Shown: positions 47,201 through 55,648, numbered from the stretch's first letter. The stretch is 64,000 nt of DNA from Megasphaera vaginalis (ex Bordigoni et al. 2020) (GCF_900240295.1 NZ_OEQB01000001.1:124001-188000); one strand, 5' to 3'. The notes: generated from the sequence alone by a model not told the origin. Made by a program: numbers and translations.

Positions 47201-47467
47201 TTACTTTTTGGATGCTTCAAACTGAGCCATAATGCCGGCTTTTTTGAAAAGAGAACGAATCGTATCGGTAGGCTGTGCGCCTTTACCAAGCCAAGCCAGG
47301 GCTGCTTCCGCATCAACGGTCAATGCGTCTGCCGCTTTAGCCGGATCATACATGCCCAGCGTTGCAACGGGGCGGCCGTTCTTGCGGGCATCGCGAGCGT
47401 CGGCGACGACAACGCGGTAAACCGGTTTTTTCTTAGCCCCTAAACGAGCTAAACGGATTTTGATCAT
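47201..47467 (-). CDS. rpsP: 30S ribosomal protein S16
   Basis: The 88-residue product begins MIKIRLARLGAKKKPVYRVV, the S16 signature, with DARKNGRPVATLGMYDP following. An AAGGAGGTG site precedes the ATG. It lies between ffh and khpA. Confidence 0.98.
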   Translation of the reverse strand: MIKIRLARLGAKKKPVYRVVVADARDARKNGRPVATLGMYDPAKAADALTVDAEAALAWLGKGAQPTDTIRSLFKKAGIMAQFEASKK

Positions 47468-47513
47468 GAGTTTTCACCTCCTTCAAAGGATACTCCCCAT
47501 TCCGGGGCTTCTA

Positions 47514-48863
47514 TTAAAAGGGAAGACGAGGCATGAAGCCGCGCCCTTTGTTTTTTGCTTTTTTCGCCTGCTTCATCATTTTCTGCATTTCTGAAAACTG
47601 CTTCAGCAAACGGTTCACATCCTGCACGCGCGTGCCGCTGCCGCGGGCGATTCTGCGCTTGCGGCTGTCCTTGATGAGCATTTTCGGATTGGAACTGCTT
47701 CGCTCCTTTTCCGTCATGGAACGGATAATAGCTTCAATGTGCTTCATTTCCTTGCCGTCCATATCAACCTTATCCAATTCTTTCTTATACTTTCCTATTC
47801 CCGGTATCAGGCTCATAATACCGCCGAGATTACCCATTTTTTTGATCATCTGCAGCTGCTTCAGAAAATCGTTAAACGTAAAAGCGCCGCTCTTCATGGT
47901 CTCTTTCATCTCGGCCATCGATTCTTCGTCGAAAGCGGCCTGCGCCTTTTCGATGATCGTCTCAACGTCACCCAGATCAAGGATGCGGGATGCATAACGG
48001 TTGGGATGAAATTCTTCCAATCCGTCCGCCTTTTCGCTGACGCCGATAAATTTGATCGGCTTTCCCGTAACGGCTTTAATCGACAGCGCCGCACCGCCGC
48101 GGGCATCACCGTCAAGCTTAGTCATGACCAGTCCGTCAACGCCCAGGGCCTGATCAAAAGCCGACGCTGCCGTAACCGCATCCTGACCGGTCATGGCGTC
48201 GACGACCAGGAGAATTTCGTGGGGATGGACACTGCCTTTGATGCGAATCAGCTCTGCCATCAATTCTTCATTGACGTGCAGGCGGCCTGCCGTATCGATG
48301 ATAATGACATCGCGGAGATGCCCCAGCGCATAAGGGACGGCCCGTTCGGCGATGCCGACCGGATCCTTGCAATCCTCTTCCGTATAGACCGGAATGTCAA
48401 GGTCCTGTCCCAGCACCTGAAGCTGCGTAACAGCAGCCGGACGATACACGTCGCAAGCCACCAAGAGCGGCTGTTTCCCTTGCCCTTTCAACTTCTTCGC
48501 CAGCTTTGCCGCCGTCGTCGTCTTCCCGGCGCCTTGCAGACCTGCCAACATGATGATCGTCGGCGGCCGTGAAGAGATCGCAATGCGGCTTTGCGTTCCG
48601 CCGAGAAGTTCCGTCAATTCGTCGCGAACGATTTTAATGACCGTCTGCGACGCATTCAGACTGCTGAATACTTCTTCTCCGACAGCCTTTTCCCTAACCT
48701 TTTTGATAAAATCCTTCGTGACCGCAAAGTTGACGTCTGCCTCCAAAAGGGCGCGGCGTATCTCTTTCAGCGCTTCATTAACGTCATCTTCCGAGAGTTT
48801 GCCTTTGCCGCGAAGCTTTTTAAAAGCCGACTGAAAGCGTTCGGAAAGACTTTCAAATGGCAT
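47514..48863 (-). CDS. ffh: Signal recognition particle protein Ffh
   Basis: Ffh binds 4.5S/6S RNA and signal sequences and delivers ribosomes to FtsY. The 449-residue GTPase has an N domain, G1 GLQGAGKTTT near 107-116, DTAGRLHVNEELM, TKLDGDARGG, and a methionine-rich M domain that includes SGTRVQDVNRLLKQF and many KK/MM residues at the end. First after ylxM in the operon. Confidence 0.98.
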   Translation of the reverse strand: MPFESLSERFQSAFKKLRGKGKLSEDDVNEALKEIRRALLEADVNFAVTKDFIKKVREKAVGEEVFSSLNASQTVIKIVRDELTELLGGTQSRIAISSRPPTIIMLAGLQGAGKTTTAAKLAKKLKGQGKQPLLVACDVYRPAAVTQLQVLGQDLDIPVYTEEDCKDPVGIAERAVPYALGHLRDVIIIDTAGRLHVNEELMAELIRIKGSVHPHEILLVVDAMTGQDAVTAASAFDQALGVDGLVMTKLDGDARGGAALSIKAVTGKPIKFIGVSEKADGLEEFHPNRYASRILDLGDVETIIEKAQAAFDEESMAEMKETMKSGAFTFNDFLKQLQMIKKMGNLGGIMSLIPGIGKYKKELDKVDMDGKEMKHIEAIIRSMTEKERSSSNPKMLIKDSRKRRIARGSGTRVQDVNRLLKQFSEMQKMMKQAKKAKNKGRGFMPRLPF

Positions 48864-48877
48864 GAGGACCTCCTTCT

Positions 48878-49207
48878 TTACAGTTCGATGCGATGTAAAA
48901 TTCGTTTTGCTTCTTCTATTTCCGCCGTACTGCCGCCTTCCAGAAGGCGGGCGGCCATTTCCACTTCCCGTTGCAGAACCTGCGCCCGTTCCAACAGGTG
49001 CAGCTTCGCTTCGTAATGTTCCAATGACTGCGAGGCGCGATGCAGCAAATCATGAACGCCTTGCCGGGATATTTCCAAATTTACGCCGATTTCGGCGAGA
49101 GAAAGATCCTGATTGAAATACATGTCCATACATCGTTCCTGCCGTTCCGTCAGTAACGGCCCGTATATGTCCAACAGCCGCCCTTTGCAAAGCACATCTT
49201 CCAACAT
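48878..49207 (-). CDS. ylxM: YlxM/p13-like helix-turn-helix protein
   Basis: A 109-residue protein with YGPLLTERQERCMDMYFNQDLSLAEIGVNLEISRQGVHDLLHRA, a sigma-70 region-4-like HTH. In other Firmicutes YlxM binds Ffh/FtsY and modulates their GTPase activity. The start at 49207 has GGCGGTG upstream. First gene of the operon, behind the promoter at 49240-49269. Confidence 0.92.
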   Translation of the reverse strand: MLEDVLCKGRLLDIYGPLLTERQERCMDMYFNQDLSLAEIGVNLEISRQGVHDLLHRASQSLEHYEAKLHLLERAQVLQREVEMAARLLEGGSTAEIEEAKRILHRIEL

Positions 49208-49239
49208 GATTTCACCGCCTCTGTCATTCGTACGTTGCA

Positions 49240-49269
49240 AGTATACAGGAAAGGGAAAGGGGGTGTCAA
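49240..49269 (-). promoter_or_regulatory. Promoter of the ylxM-ffh-...-yebC operon
   Basis: TTGACA (49264-49269), an 18-base spacer and TATACT (49240-49245) on the minus strand. The -35 box lies inside the downstream arm of the preceding terminator. Confidence 0.8.
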
Positions 49270-49290
49270 GTATTTTTACTTGTCACCCCT
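49259..49290 (-). terminator. Terminator after the AICAR formyltransferase gene
   Basis: GGGGTGACAAGTA-AAAA-TACTTGACACCCC, a 13-base stem with one mismatch, followed by CCTTTCCCTTT on the minus strand. The tail is interrupted by C residues, so termination may be partial. Confidence 0.7.
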
Positions 49291-49306
49291 TTCGGTCTGC
49301 CATCCT

Positions 49307-50482
49307 TTAATGATGGAATAAACGGAGTCCTGTCATCGCCATGGCCATATTATATTTATCGCACGTTTCAATGACATTGTCGTCGCGAATGGAGCCGCCT
49401 GCCTGTGCAATATATTCGACGCCGCTGCGATGGGCGCGTTCAATATTGTCACCAAAGGGGAAAAAGGCATCGCTGCCGAGAGCCACGCCGCGAAGTTGTG
49501 CGACCCACTCTTTCTTTTCCCGCCCGGTCAAAGGCTCCGGCTTTTTTGTAAAGAACTGCTGCCACACACCGTCGGCAAGGACGTCTTCCCAATCATCGGA
49601 GATATAAACGTCTATCGTATTGTCACGATCAGGGCGACGGATATCATCCCTGAAAGGTAACGCCAACACCTTCGGGTTCTGCCGGAGCCACCAGACATCG
49701 GCCTTATTCCCTGCCAGGCGCGTACAGTGGACGCGCGACTGCTGTCCGGCGCCGACGCCGATCGTCATGCCGTCTTTAACATAGCAAACCGAATTTGACT
49801 GCGTATATTTCAAGGTAATCAACGCCACGAGCAAATCACGCTGCGCGCTTTCGGGAATCTCTTTGTTGCGCGTCGGCCGAACGGCAAAAAGATCCTTTGT
49901 AATGACCGCGTTATTGCGGTCCTGCTCAAAGGTAACGCCGAAGACCTCTTTATGCTCCGGCACTGCAGGCACATAAGCGGCGTCGATCTTCAATACGCAA
50001 TACGAGCCTTGCCGTTTTTCCTTCAAAATTTTCAACGCTTCTTCCGTATATCCCGGTGCGATAACGCCGTCTGAAACTTCCCGTTTCAGCAGCGTCGCCG
50101 TCGCGGCGTCGCACGTATCGGAAAGGGCGACGAAATCGCCGTACGAACTCATGCGATCAGCGCCACGGGCACAGGCATAGGCTCCGGCCAACGGCGACAG
50201 TTCCAAATCGTCAACGTAATATATCTTTTTCAAGGTATCGCTCATTTCAACAGCCACGGCAGCGCCTGCCGGACTGACATGCTTGAACGAGGCCGCAGCC
50301 GGCAGTCCTGTCGCTGCTTTCAGTTCTTTAACTAATTGGTAGCTGTTCAGCGCATCGAGCAAATTGATATAGCCGGGACGGCCGTTCATAACTTCAAGCG
50401 GCAAGTCGTCGCCGTTTTTCATATACACTCTCGCCGCCTTCTGATTGGGATTGCATCCGTATTTCAATTGCAGTTCTTTCAT
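49307..50482 (-). CDS. Stand-alone AICAR formyltransferase (PurH-like, no IMP cyclohydrolase domain)
   Basis: The 391-residue protein matches the AICAR transformylase part of PurH: LKYGCNPNQKAARVY at the N-terminus, SFKHVSPAGAAVAVEM with the catalytic Lys-His pair near 65, GAGQQSRVHCTRLAGNKA, and a C-terminal AQAGGSIRDDNVIETCDKYN. It adds the formyl group to AICAR in purine synthesis. The N-terminal IMPCH domain of bifunctional PurH is absent, as in the stand-alone Firmicute family, so IMP cyclohydrolase must be encoded elsewhere. The start at 50482 has AGGAGG 8 bases away. A ZTP riboswitch lies upstream, which senses the very intermediate family this enzyme uses. Confidence 0.92.
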   Translation of the reverse strand: MKELQLKYGCNPNQKAARVYMKNGDDLPLEVMNGRPGYINLLDALNSYQLVKELKAATGLPAAASFKHVSPAGAAVAVEMSDTLKKIYYVDDLELSPLAGAYACARGADRMSSYGDFVALSDTCDAATATLLKREVSDGVIAPGYTEEALKILKEKRQGSYCVLKIDAAYVPAVPEHKEVFGVTFEQDRNNAVITKDLFAVRPTRNKEIPESAQRDLLVALITLKYTQSNSVCYVKDGMTIGVGAGQQSRVHCTRLAGNKADVWWLRQNPKVLALPFRDDIRRPDRDNTIDVYISDDWEDVLADGVWQQFFTKKPEPLTGREKKEWVAQLRGVALGSDAFFPFGDNIERAHRSGVEYIAQAGGSIRDDNVIETCDKYNMAMAMTGLRLFHH

Positions 50483-50502
50483 CGTCATTTCCTCCTGGGA
50501 AT

Positions 50503-50605
50503 AAAAAAAAACACCGACACTCCCGGACTCATTTGCCCAGACGGTCGGCTTTTTATCGATCATGCTCCCTGTGGTCAGCCCACTTCCGTCAGTCACATGA
50601 TTCCT
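50503..50605 (-). ncRNA. ZTP (pfl) riboswitch with terminator
   Basis: The minus strand reads GTGACTGACGG, AGTGGGCTGACCACAGGGAGC, a linker, and the conserved AAAGCCGACCGTCTGGGCA, the pfl pattern. A GCCGAC...GTCGGT stem with nine T residues (50503-50511) overlaps the aptamer's 3' half, so ligand binding should block the terminator. Known ligands ZMP/ZTP accumulate when formyl-folate is short and turn such genes on. The downstream gene is AICAR formyltransferase, a textbook target. Confidence 0.9.
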
Positions 50606-50610
50606 TTTTC

Positions 50611-50640
50611 ATTATACAAACTGGCTCGCAGCCTTGTCAA
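50611..50640 (-). promoter_or_regulatory. Promoter of the ZTP riboswitch transcript
   Basis: TTGACA (50635-50640), an 18-base spacer and TATAAT (50611-50616), both consensus, directly before the aptamer. Confidence 0.85.
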
Positions 50641-50650
50641 CAGACGGATT

Positions 50651-51475
50651 TTACTCGACGACATCACGAACGGTAATCTTCAGAATGTCGACGGACATGC
50701 CTGTCGTATACTCGATGTCGTCCTGCAGCGAACAGCGGATCCGCTGCATCAGCGTCTTAATATGGACGCCGTACCGGACGGTAACGCCCAAAACGACGGC
50801 CAGTCCGTTGCTGCCCGGCACATAATTCTTCGCCACCTTGACGCGGTTTACCTTGACGATACCGTCGATCCCGGCCAAACAATGACGGATCAGAGCGAAA
50901 AAGACGTCATCAGAAAAGATGAGCTTACCGTAATAACTGAAGATCGGTCTGACAACGGACTGTTCGAAATCAGGTCCTTTTTTGCCGCTCCGGTTGTGGA
51001 GAAACGAACGGATCGGATCGAGGAGATAACCGTGAAAATGGGATTTCAATTCCATTGTCGGCACGGGAATGATATGTTTTCCCTCCGCTTTGCGGATGGC
51101 TCTGGCTTTGGCGATCTCGGCGGCGCAGGAAACCTCTTCAATCCGGATATACGCATCGACAGGCGGCAAATACAAGGCTTCGCGGATGCGCTGCACCATG
51201 TGCTTCGATGTCCCCAGGATCAACAGTTTTTCCGGCTTTACCCGGCTCAGCGCCTCGCGGACGGCTGCGGCGTGAGACGGCTCAAGAAAGATGGCGCAGC
51301 GAACGGCGCGCATGCGATTGGTCTCATCTTTTGCGGAACGGCCGGCAATAATGCGGTTCTGATAGATGAGAAGACCGTCGTCAATGATGCTGTCAATATG
51401 ATTGTCATAAGCGACAACCAGCGCATGATGGCTTTTGCCGGTGCCGCTGGGGCCGATAAATCCGATAATTTTCAT
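50651..51475 (-). CDS. P-loop NTPase fused to an Asp23-like domain
   Basis: A 274-residue protein with two parts. Residues 1-170 hold a Walker A GPSGTGKSHHA (8-18) and strands with LLILGTSKHMVQRI, of the P-loop NTPase class. The last about 90 residues (from IFSDDVFFALIRHCLAGIDGI to VDILKITVRDVVE) match the Asp23/Gls24 (DUF322) fold, known for envelope stress proteins. A middle stretch with PVPTMELKSHFHGYLLDP joins them. The function is not established. It follows the PHP gene by 4 bases with AAAGGA upstream of the ATG at 51475; a longer frame overlaps the PHP gene and is rejected. Confidence 0.8.
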   Translation of the reverse strand: MKIIGFIGPSGTGKSHHALVVAYDNHIDSIIDDGLLIYQNRIIAGRSAKDETNRMRAVRCAIFLEPSHAAAVREALSRVKPEKLLILGTSKHMVQRIREALYLPPVDAYIRIEEVSCAAEIAKARAIRKAEGKHIIPVPTMELKSHFHGYLLDPIRSFLHNRSGKKGPDFEQSVVRPIFSYYGKLIFSDDVFFALIRHCLAGIDGIVKVNRVKVAKNYVPGSNGLAVVLGVTVRYGVHIKTLMQRIRCSLQDDIEYTTGMSVDILKITVRDVVE

Positions 51476-51479
51476 TTTC

Positions 51480-52286
51480 TCATCCTTTATAAGAAAGGAG
51501 CGGCTGCAACGGCGCCGCATCAAAGGAAAAAACGCCGAGACCGTCAGGGTAGCGGCCGATCGTGCCGTGGTAATCGGAACCGCCGCTGACCAGCCAATCC
51601 TTTTCCCGCGCAATGCCGAGAAATTCGTCATACCGGCCCCGATTCTTCGGATGATATACCTCTATGCCGTCGAAGGGATGCTGCAAGACCTGCGGCAAGG
51701 CCGCTTTAAGCAGAGACGGGTGCGCTAAAAAGGACAGACCGCCGGCACGATGAATGATTTCAATGCAGGCGTCGATATCGTAACGATCATAGGGAACGTA
51801 AGCCGGGCCGTTACGGGAAAGGATCCTTTCAAAGACCGCAGAAACTGACGAAAAATAGCCTTTTTCCACCAACATAGCCGCAATATGCGGTCTGCCGACA
51901 GTACCGCCGCGCCGCAGTATATCATTGACAACGGTAAGATCAAGCGCATAGCCGAGAGCCGTGCATTTCTCAACGATCTTTCTTGCCCGTACTGCGCGCC
52001 GCTCCTTGAAATCGCGACAATAGTCCTGCAACTCTTCGTTCGCCGGATCCAGATGATAGCCGAGAATATGGACATCTTCATCGGCGCAGTCACTGCTCAT
52101 TTCAATGGCGCTGATAATCTTTACACCATCATGCAGCCTGTGCGTACCGTCATATGCCGCCATCGTATCGTGGTCGGAAATAGCGATGACGTCAAGCTTT
52201 GCCGCCGCAGCCATTGCCGTCAGTTCCGCCGGCGTGTGGAGACCGTCGGAACAAGTTGTGTGCATGTGCAGATCCGCCTTCATCAT
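51480..52286 (-). CDS. PHP-domain phosphoesterase (YciV/RNase AM-like)
   Basis: The 268-residue protein has the PHP metal motifs DLHMHTTCSDG (5-15), ISDHDT, an EMSSD segment, GGRPH-like GRPHIA, AHPSL and a late GGSDYHG. Relatives act on nucleotide 3',5'-bisphosphates or trim RNA 5' ends (RNase AM), but exact activity cannot be read from sequence. The start codon pair ATGATG overlaps the aminopeptidase stop. Confidence 0.87.
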   Translation of the reverse strand: MMKADLHMHTTCSDGLHTPAELTAMAAAAKLDVIAISDHDTMAAYDGTHRLHDGVKIISAIEMSSDCADEDVHILGYHLDPANEELQDYCRDFKERRAVRARKIVEKCTALGYALDLTVVNDILRRGGTVGRPHIAAMLVEKGYFSSVSAVFERILSRNGPAYVPYDRYDIDACIEIIHRAGGLSFLAHPSLLKAALPQVLQHPFDGIEVYHPKNRGRYDEFLGIAREKDWLVSGGSDYHGTIGRYPDGLGVFSFDAAPLQPLLSYKG

Positions 52287-53737
52287 CGTCCGCCTCGCAA
52301 AAATTCCAGAATCGTCTTGACCCCTACGCCGGTAGCGCCGCTGAAACCGCTTTCATCCTTTTTTTCACTAAAAGCGGTTCCGGCAATGTCGAGATGAATC
52401 CAGGCCGTTTCAGGCTTCACGAATTGCTTGATGAATTGCGCCGCCACGATAGCACCGGCGCCGGATCCGGTCGAACCGACATTTTTCAAGTCGGCAACAG
52501 TGCTTTTCAACTCCTCTTCGTATTCCCTGTCCAACGGCAGCTGCCAGACCTTTTCATGAGCCCTGCCGGCGGCGGCAAAGAATCGGTTCATCCACTCCTG
52601 ATCATTGCCGAACATGCCGGAACGAATCGTCCCCAAGGCGGTAACACAAGCTCCTGTCAGCGTCGCCAAGTCGATGATCCTTGTCGCGCCCTTCTCCTGC
52701 GCATACGTAACGGCATCGGCGAGGATAAGGCGGCCTTCGGCATCAGTATTCTTAATTTCCACCGTATGACCGTCATACATCGTAATCACATCGTCAACGC
52801 GGTAAGACATGCTGGACGGCACATTTTCCGCCAAAGGCATGACAGCAACGACATTGATCGGATATTTCAGCAACATCAGCGCCCGCATAACTCCCAGCGC
52901 GGCGGCGGCGCCGGCCATGTCGTCTTTCATGAATTCCAGCGCGGCGTGACTTTTTAAGGACAAGCCGCCGCTGTCATAAATAATCCCTTTGCCGACAACG
53001 GCTACCGTCTCTCTGCTGTCCGGATCGCCTTTGTAAGACAGCGTCAACAGCTGCGGCGGGTTCATGCTGCCTTTACCGACGGCAACAATTCCTCCCATAT
53101 TCCGCTTTTCCAGATTCCATTTATTCATGACCTCGACTTCCATGTTGTCGCCTTTGCAAATAGTTGCCGCCAAGTCGCAGAACCGGCGCGGCGTCAAGTC
53201 GTTGGAAGGCGTGTTCACCAGATCACGGGCCAGATACACGCCTTCATAGATGGAAGAATATACATAGCAAAGCGTATTGAAATCCTTTATTTTCAGGCTG
53301 GACGTAATCAGGTTGATATTTTTTATCGCCTCTTCCTCCGCCTCTCGTTTATAGCGATTGAACGCATAATTACGATACAGCAGTCCGTCGATCAAAGATA
53401 CCATATCCATTTCCAAGGTATCGATGAATACGGCCAACTCCGTAACGCCTTCCGACATGGCAGCGGCAGTGATGCGTTTGGCAGCCAAAAAATCTTCGTG
53501 CATGCTGTAACGGAGCGGCTTATTTTCCAGTCCGACGAGAAAATACGTACGCACCCTGTCTTCATACAGACAGTGAAAGGTATGTATCGACCGATAATGC
53601 AGCAATTCCGGCCTGTTGTTCACATAGGCTCGAAGAAGCTCCCCTTCTTCTTTTGACAAATGGGATAACGCGCGCAAACGCTTATCAATGCCGAGAGCAA
53701 TCGCATCCGGATTGCCGCTGCCGTTACATGTAATCAT
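52283..53737 (-). CDS. M17 leucyl aminopeptidase family protein
   Basis: A 484-residue zinc/manganese aminopeptidase. Metal and catalytic motifs are VGKGIIYDSGGLSLK (Lys and Asp), FMKDDMAGAAAALG (Asp), and NTDAEGRLILADA (Asp, Glu, catalytic Arg), the last being the family signature. The VNTPSNDLTP segment is also typical. The YD-S-GG variation (usual FDTGG) is mild. An AGGAGG site precedes the ATG. It starts an operon with the PHP and P-loop/Asp23-like genes. Confidence 0.92.
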   Translation of the reverse strand: MITCNGSGNPDAIALGIDKRLRALSHLSKEEGELLRAYVNNRPELLHYRSIHTFHCLYEDRVRTYFLVGLENKPLRYSMHEDFLAAKRITAAAMSEGVTELAVFIDTLEMDMVSLIDGLLYRNYAFNRYKREAEEEAIKNINLITSSLKIKDFNTLCYVYSSIYEGVYLARDLVNTPSNDLTPRRFCDLAATICKGDNMEVEVMNKWNLEKRNMGGIVAVGKGSMNPPQLLTLSYKGDPDSRETVAVVGKGIIYDSGGLSLKSHAALEFMKDDMAGAAAALGVMRALMLLKYPINVVAVMPLAENVPSSMSYRVDDVITMYDGHTVEIKNTDAEGRLILADAVTYAQEKGATRIIDLATLTGACVTALGTIRSGMFGNDQEWMNRFFAAAGRAHEKVWQLPLDREYEEELKSTVADLKNVGSTGSGAGAIVAAQFIKQFVKPETAWIHLDIAGTAFSEKKDESGFSGATGVGVKTILEFLRGGR

Positions 53738-53780
53738 GATACTGCTTCCTCCGTGAGATAAATTCAGATATTCTTTTTAA

Positions 53781-53810
53781 ATTATACTGTTATCGACGCT
53801 CATAAATCAA
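53781..53810 (-). promoter_or_regulatory. Promoter of the aminopeptidase operon
   Basis: TTGATT (53805-53810), an 18-base spacer and TATAAT (53781-53786) on the minus strand; the -35 box lies in the last codons of the dehydrogenase gene. Confidence 0.5.
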
Positions 53811-54774
53811 GAACCTGAGCCTTTTCCGAAGCCAGAAGCGATTCTGCGGCGGCAATATTGTCTCTGACGACGCGACAGCAGCGCCGAAATTCTTTTTCTT
53901 CTTCCGCCGTCAGCGCATAGTCCATTACCTTCTCCACGCCGACGGCGCCGATGACGGCGGGACAACCGCAATAAATGCCGTATTGGCCGTAAGGCCCGTC
54001 CAAAAAAGCGCTGACCGCCATGATCTCTTTCGTATCGTGAAAAACGGCGTCAATGATCTTCATCGCCGTCGAACAGATGCCGTATTCCGTTGCCCGCTTA
54101 CCGCTGTACACGGCCCAACCGGCATCGATGGTCTGTTGCCTGAGGCGGTCTCTGTCGAAGTCGAACGGCGCCTGTGCCGCCACTTCGGTCAAAGGACGGC
54201 CGCCGAAACGCACGAGCGACCACGGTACCATTTGTGCAAATCCGTGTTCCCCCATCATATACGCCGTAATCGAGCCGTGTGATAGCCCCGTGCTTTGTGC
54301 CAGAAAATTGATGAGCCGTGCCGTGTCGAGTCCCGTGCCGGTACCGAAAACACGTCGTGCCGGCAATCCGCAACGGGCAGCCAAAACAGCGGTAACGACA
54401 TCACAGGGATTCGTAATATTGAGGAGAATGCCGTCGAAGCCGCAACGCTTGATTTCCTCACCGCAAAGGGCGGCCGCTTTTACGGTATAGTCCATTTCAT
54501 CATTCCTGTCTTCCGTCACATATCGTTCTGTCGGCCCCAAGGCATTGACGAGAAGATCACAGTCTCTCAGGTCAGCCCATGTCGCGGCACCGTACGAAAT
54601 ACGATGAGGCATGTATTTGACGGCGTCCATCAGATCCTGACACTGACTGGTCAACAAATTTTCGTTTATATCCAAGATCCGCACCTCATCGGCACTTCCC
54701 TTCAGACCGACGGCATAAGCAACATGAGCGCCGACATGACCGGCACCGATAATTCCCAGAATTCGCTTTTTCAT
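53800..54774 (-). CDS. Lactate/2-hydroxyacid dehydrogenase (L-LDH/L-HicDH family)
   Basis: A 324-residue NAD-dependent dehydrogenase: IGAGHVGAHVAYA (9-21), an LDIN acidic end of beta-2, NITNPCDVVTAV, GTGTGLDTARL and the catalytic-His motif GEHGFAQM. It converts a 2-oxoacid and the L-2-hydroxyacid. The substrate loop after the second strand reads ALGPTERYVTEDRNDEM rather than the canonical PGETRLDL loop of L-lactate dehydrogenase, so L-2-hydroxyisocaproate-type or other specificity is possible. It lies divergent from the flavodoxin gene. Confidence 0.88.
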   Translation of the reverse strand: MKKRILGIIGAGHVGAHVAYAVGLKGSADEVRILDINENLLTSQCQDLMDAVKYMPHRISYGAATWADLRDCDLLVNALGPTERYVTEDRNDEMDYTVKAAALCGEEIKRCGFDGILLNITNPCDVVTAVLAARCGLPARRVFGTGTGLDTARLINFLAQSTGLSHGSITAYMMGEHGFAQMVPWSLVRFGGRPLTEVAAQAPFDFDRDRLRQQTIDAGWAVYSGKRATEYGICSTAMKIIDAVFHDTKEIMAVSAFLDGPYGQYGIYCGCPAVIGAVGVEKVMDYALTAEEEKEFRRCCRVVRDNIAAAESLLASEKAQVLDL

Positions 54775-54869
54775 GATCTTAATCCCTCACGTTTCTTTCC
54801 GATATAGCTTAAATTTCCTGTGTTTTTACCATTTTATCACACGTCGCCTGACTCACTGAAAAAAATTTT

Positions 54870-54884
54870 GAAAACACTGTTTTC
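54870..54884. promoter_or_regulatory. Operator-like palindrome in the dehydrogenase/flavodoxin divergent region
   Basis: GAAAAC-ACT-GTTTTC, a perfect six-base inverted repeat in the 169-base gap between two divergent genes. A regulator for either gene could bind here. Confidence 0.4.
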
Positions 54885-54943
54885 TTTACGACAGTTGATT
54901 TACAATAGAAATATAGCTTACCGTATCCGATAGGAGGTTTTCT

Positions 54944-55420
54944 ATGAAATCACTGATTATATATTATTCACAAACGGGCCGCACCAAAGCATTGGCCGAA
55001 AAGATCGAAAGCCGCTTTCACTGCGATGTCATCGCCTTGACGCCGCAGAAAAAATACGGTAATTATCTCCTTGCCGTTCTCCAAGCCGGCTGGGAAAAAA
55101 TAACGCGCCGCATCCCCGGCGTAACAGCGTCCATACCGAATACGTCCCAGTATGACGCGATCTTTATCGGCTACCCCGTTTGGTACTACGACGTCCCCGC
55201 CTTCATGACACAATTTTTGAAGAAATGCGATTTTGAAAACAAAACGGTTATCCCCTTTGCTACATCCGGCTCAACGGACATCATCGCTACGCTGCAAACG
55301 CTGGAAACCGCTTGCGCCGGTGCCGTCGTCAGGCATCCGTTCATCTGCCGGCGTCGTGACGGTGACACCAGTAAGGCCTGGCTTGATGCCATTGAAAAGG
55401 AACTGTCTGAGTCCATATAG
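54944..55420 (+). CDS. Flavodoxin
   Basis: A 158-residue flavodoxin-like protein: SQTGRTKALAEKI (9-21) is the FMN phosphate loop, and FIGYPVWYYDVPAFM and PFATSGSTDII are the flavin-flanking loops of the long-chain/flavodoxin_4 type. It would carry electrons or act as a small FMN reductase. The ATG has a strong AGGAGG site. Divergent from the dehydrogenase gene. Confidence 0.92.
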   Translation: MKSLIIYYSQTGRTKALAEKIESRFHCDVIALTPQKKYGNYLLAVLQAGWEKITRRIPGVTASIPNTSQYDAIFIGYPVWYYDVPAFMTQFLKKCDFENKTVIPFATSGSTDIIATLQTLETACAGAVVRHPFICRRRDGDTSKAWLDAIEKELSESI

Positions 55421-55648
55421 CTCTGCTTGATATCGGTGAAACCCGCCCTCCGTATACGCTCATGCTGCACAGCGACGACACTCTGCGCTGCCATACGGCT
55501 TCACACAGTTCCGGCTCAACAGCCCCTGTCCCGGAAAACACCATTGTTTTCCTCCTTACCGGCACGATTGCACACACTTCCGCGCCGCGACACGGGCATC
55601 TACGGATGACCGCCCCGCCTTTTCGTGCAGTGAAAAAGATCAACCCGA
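55421..55648. other. Gap without a supported gene
   Basis: No convincing gene is visible. A 67-codon frame on the minus strand (55341-55544) has a GGAGGAAAACAATG start region but a composition I cannot relate to any family, and it runs antisense into the flavodoxin 3' end. Confidence 0.4.

Noticed and set aside
55341-55544. 67-codon minus-strand frame with a GGAGGAAAACAATG start
   Set aside because: The start looks good, but the protein (many Trp, Cys, Arg and Ser) matches nothing I know and runs antisense into the flavodoxin gene. Left unannotated.
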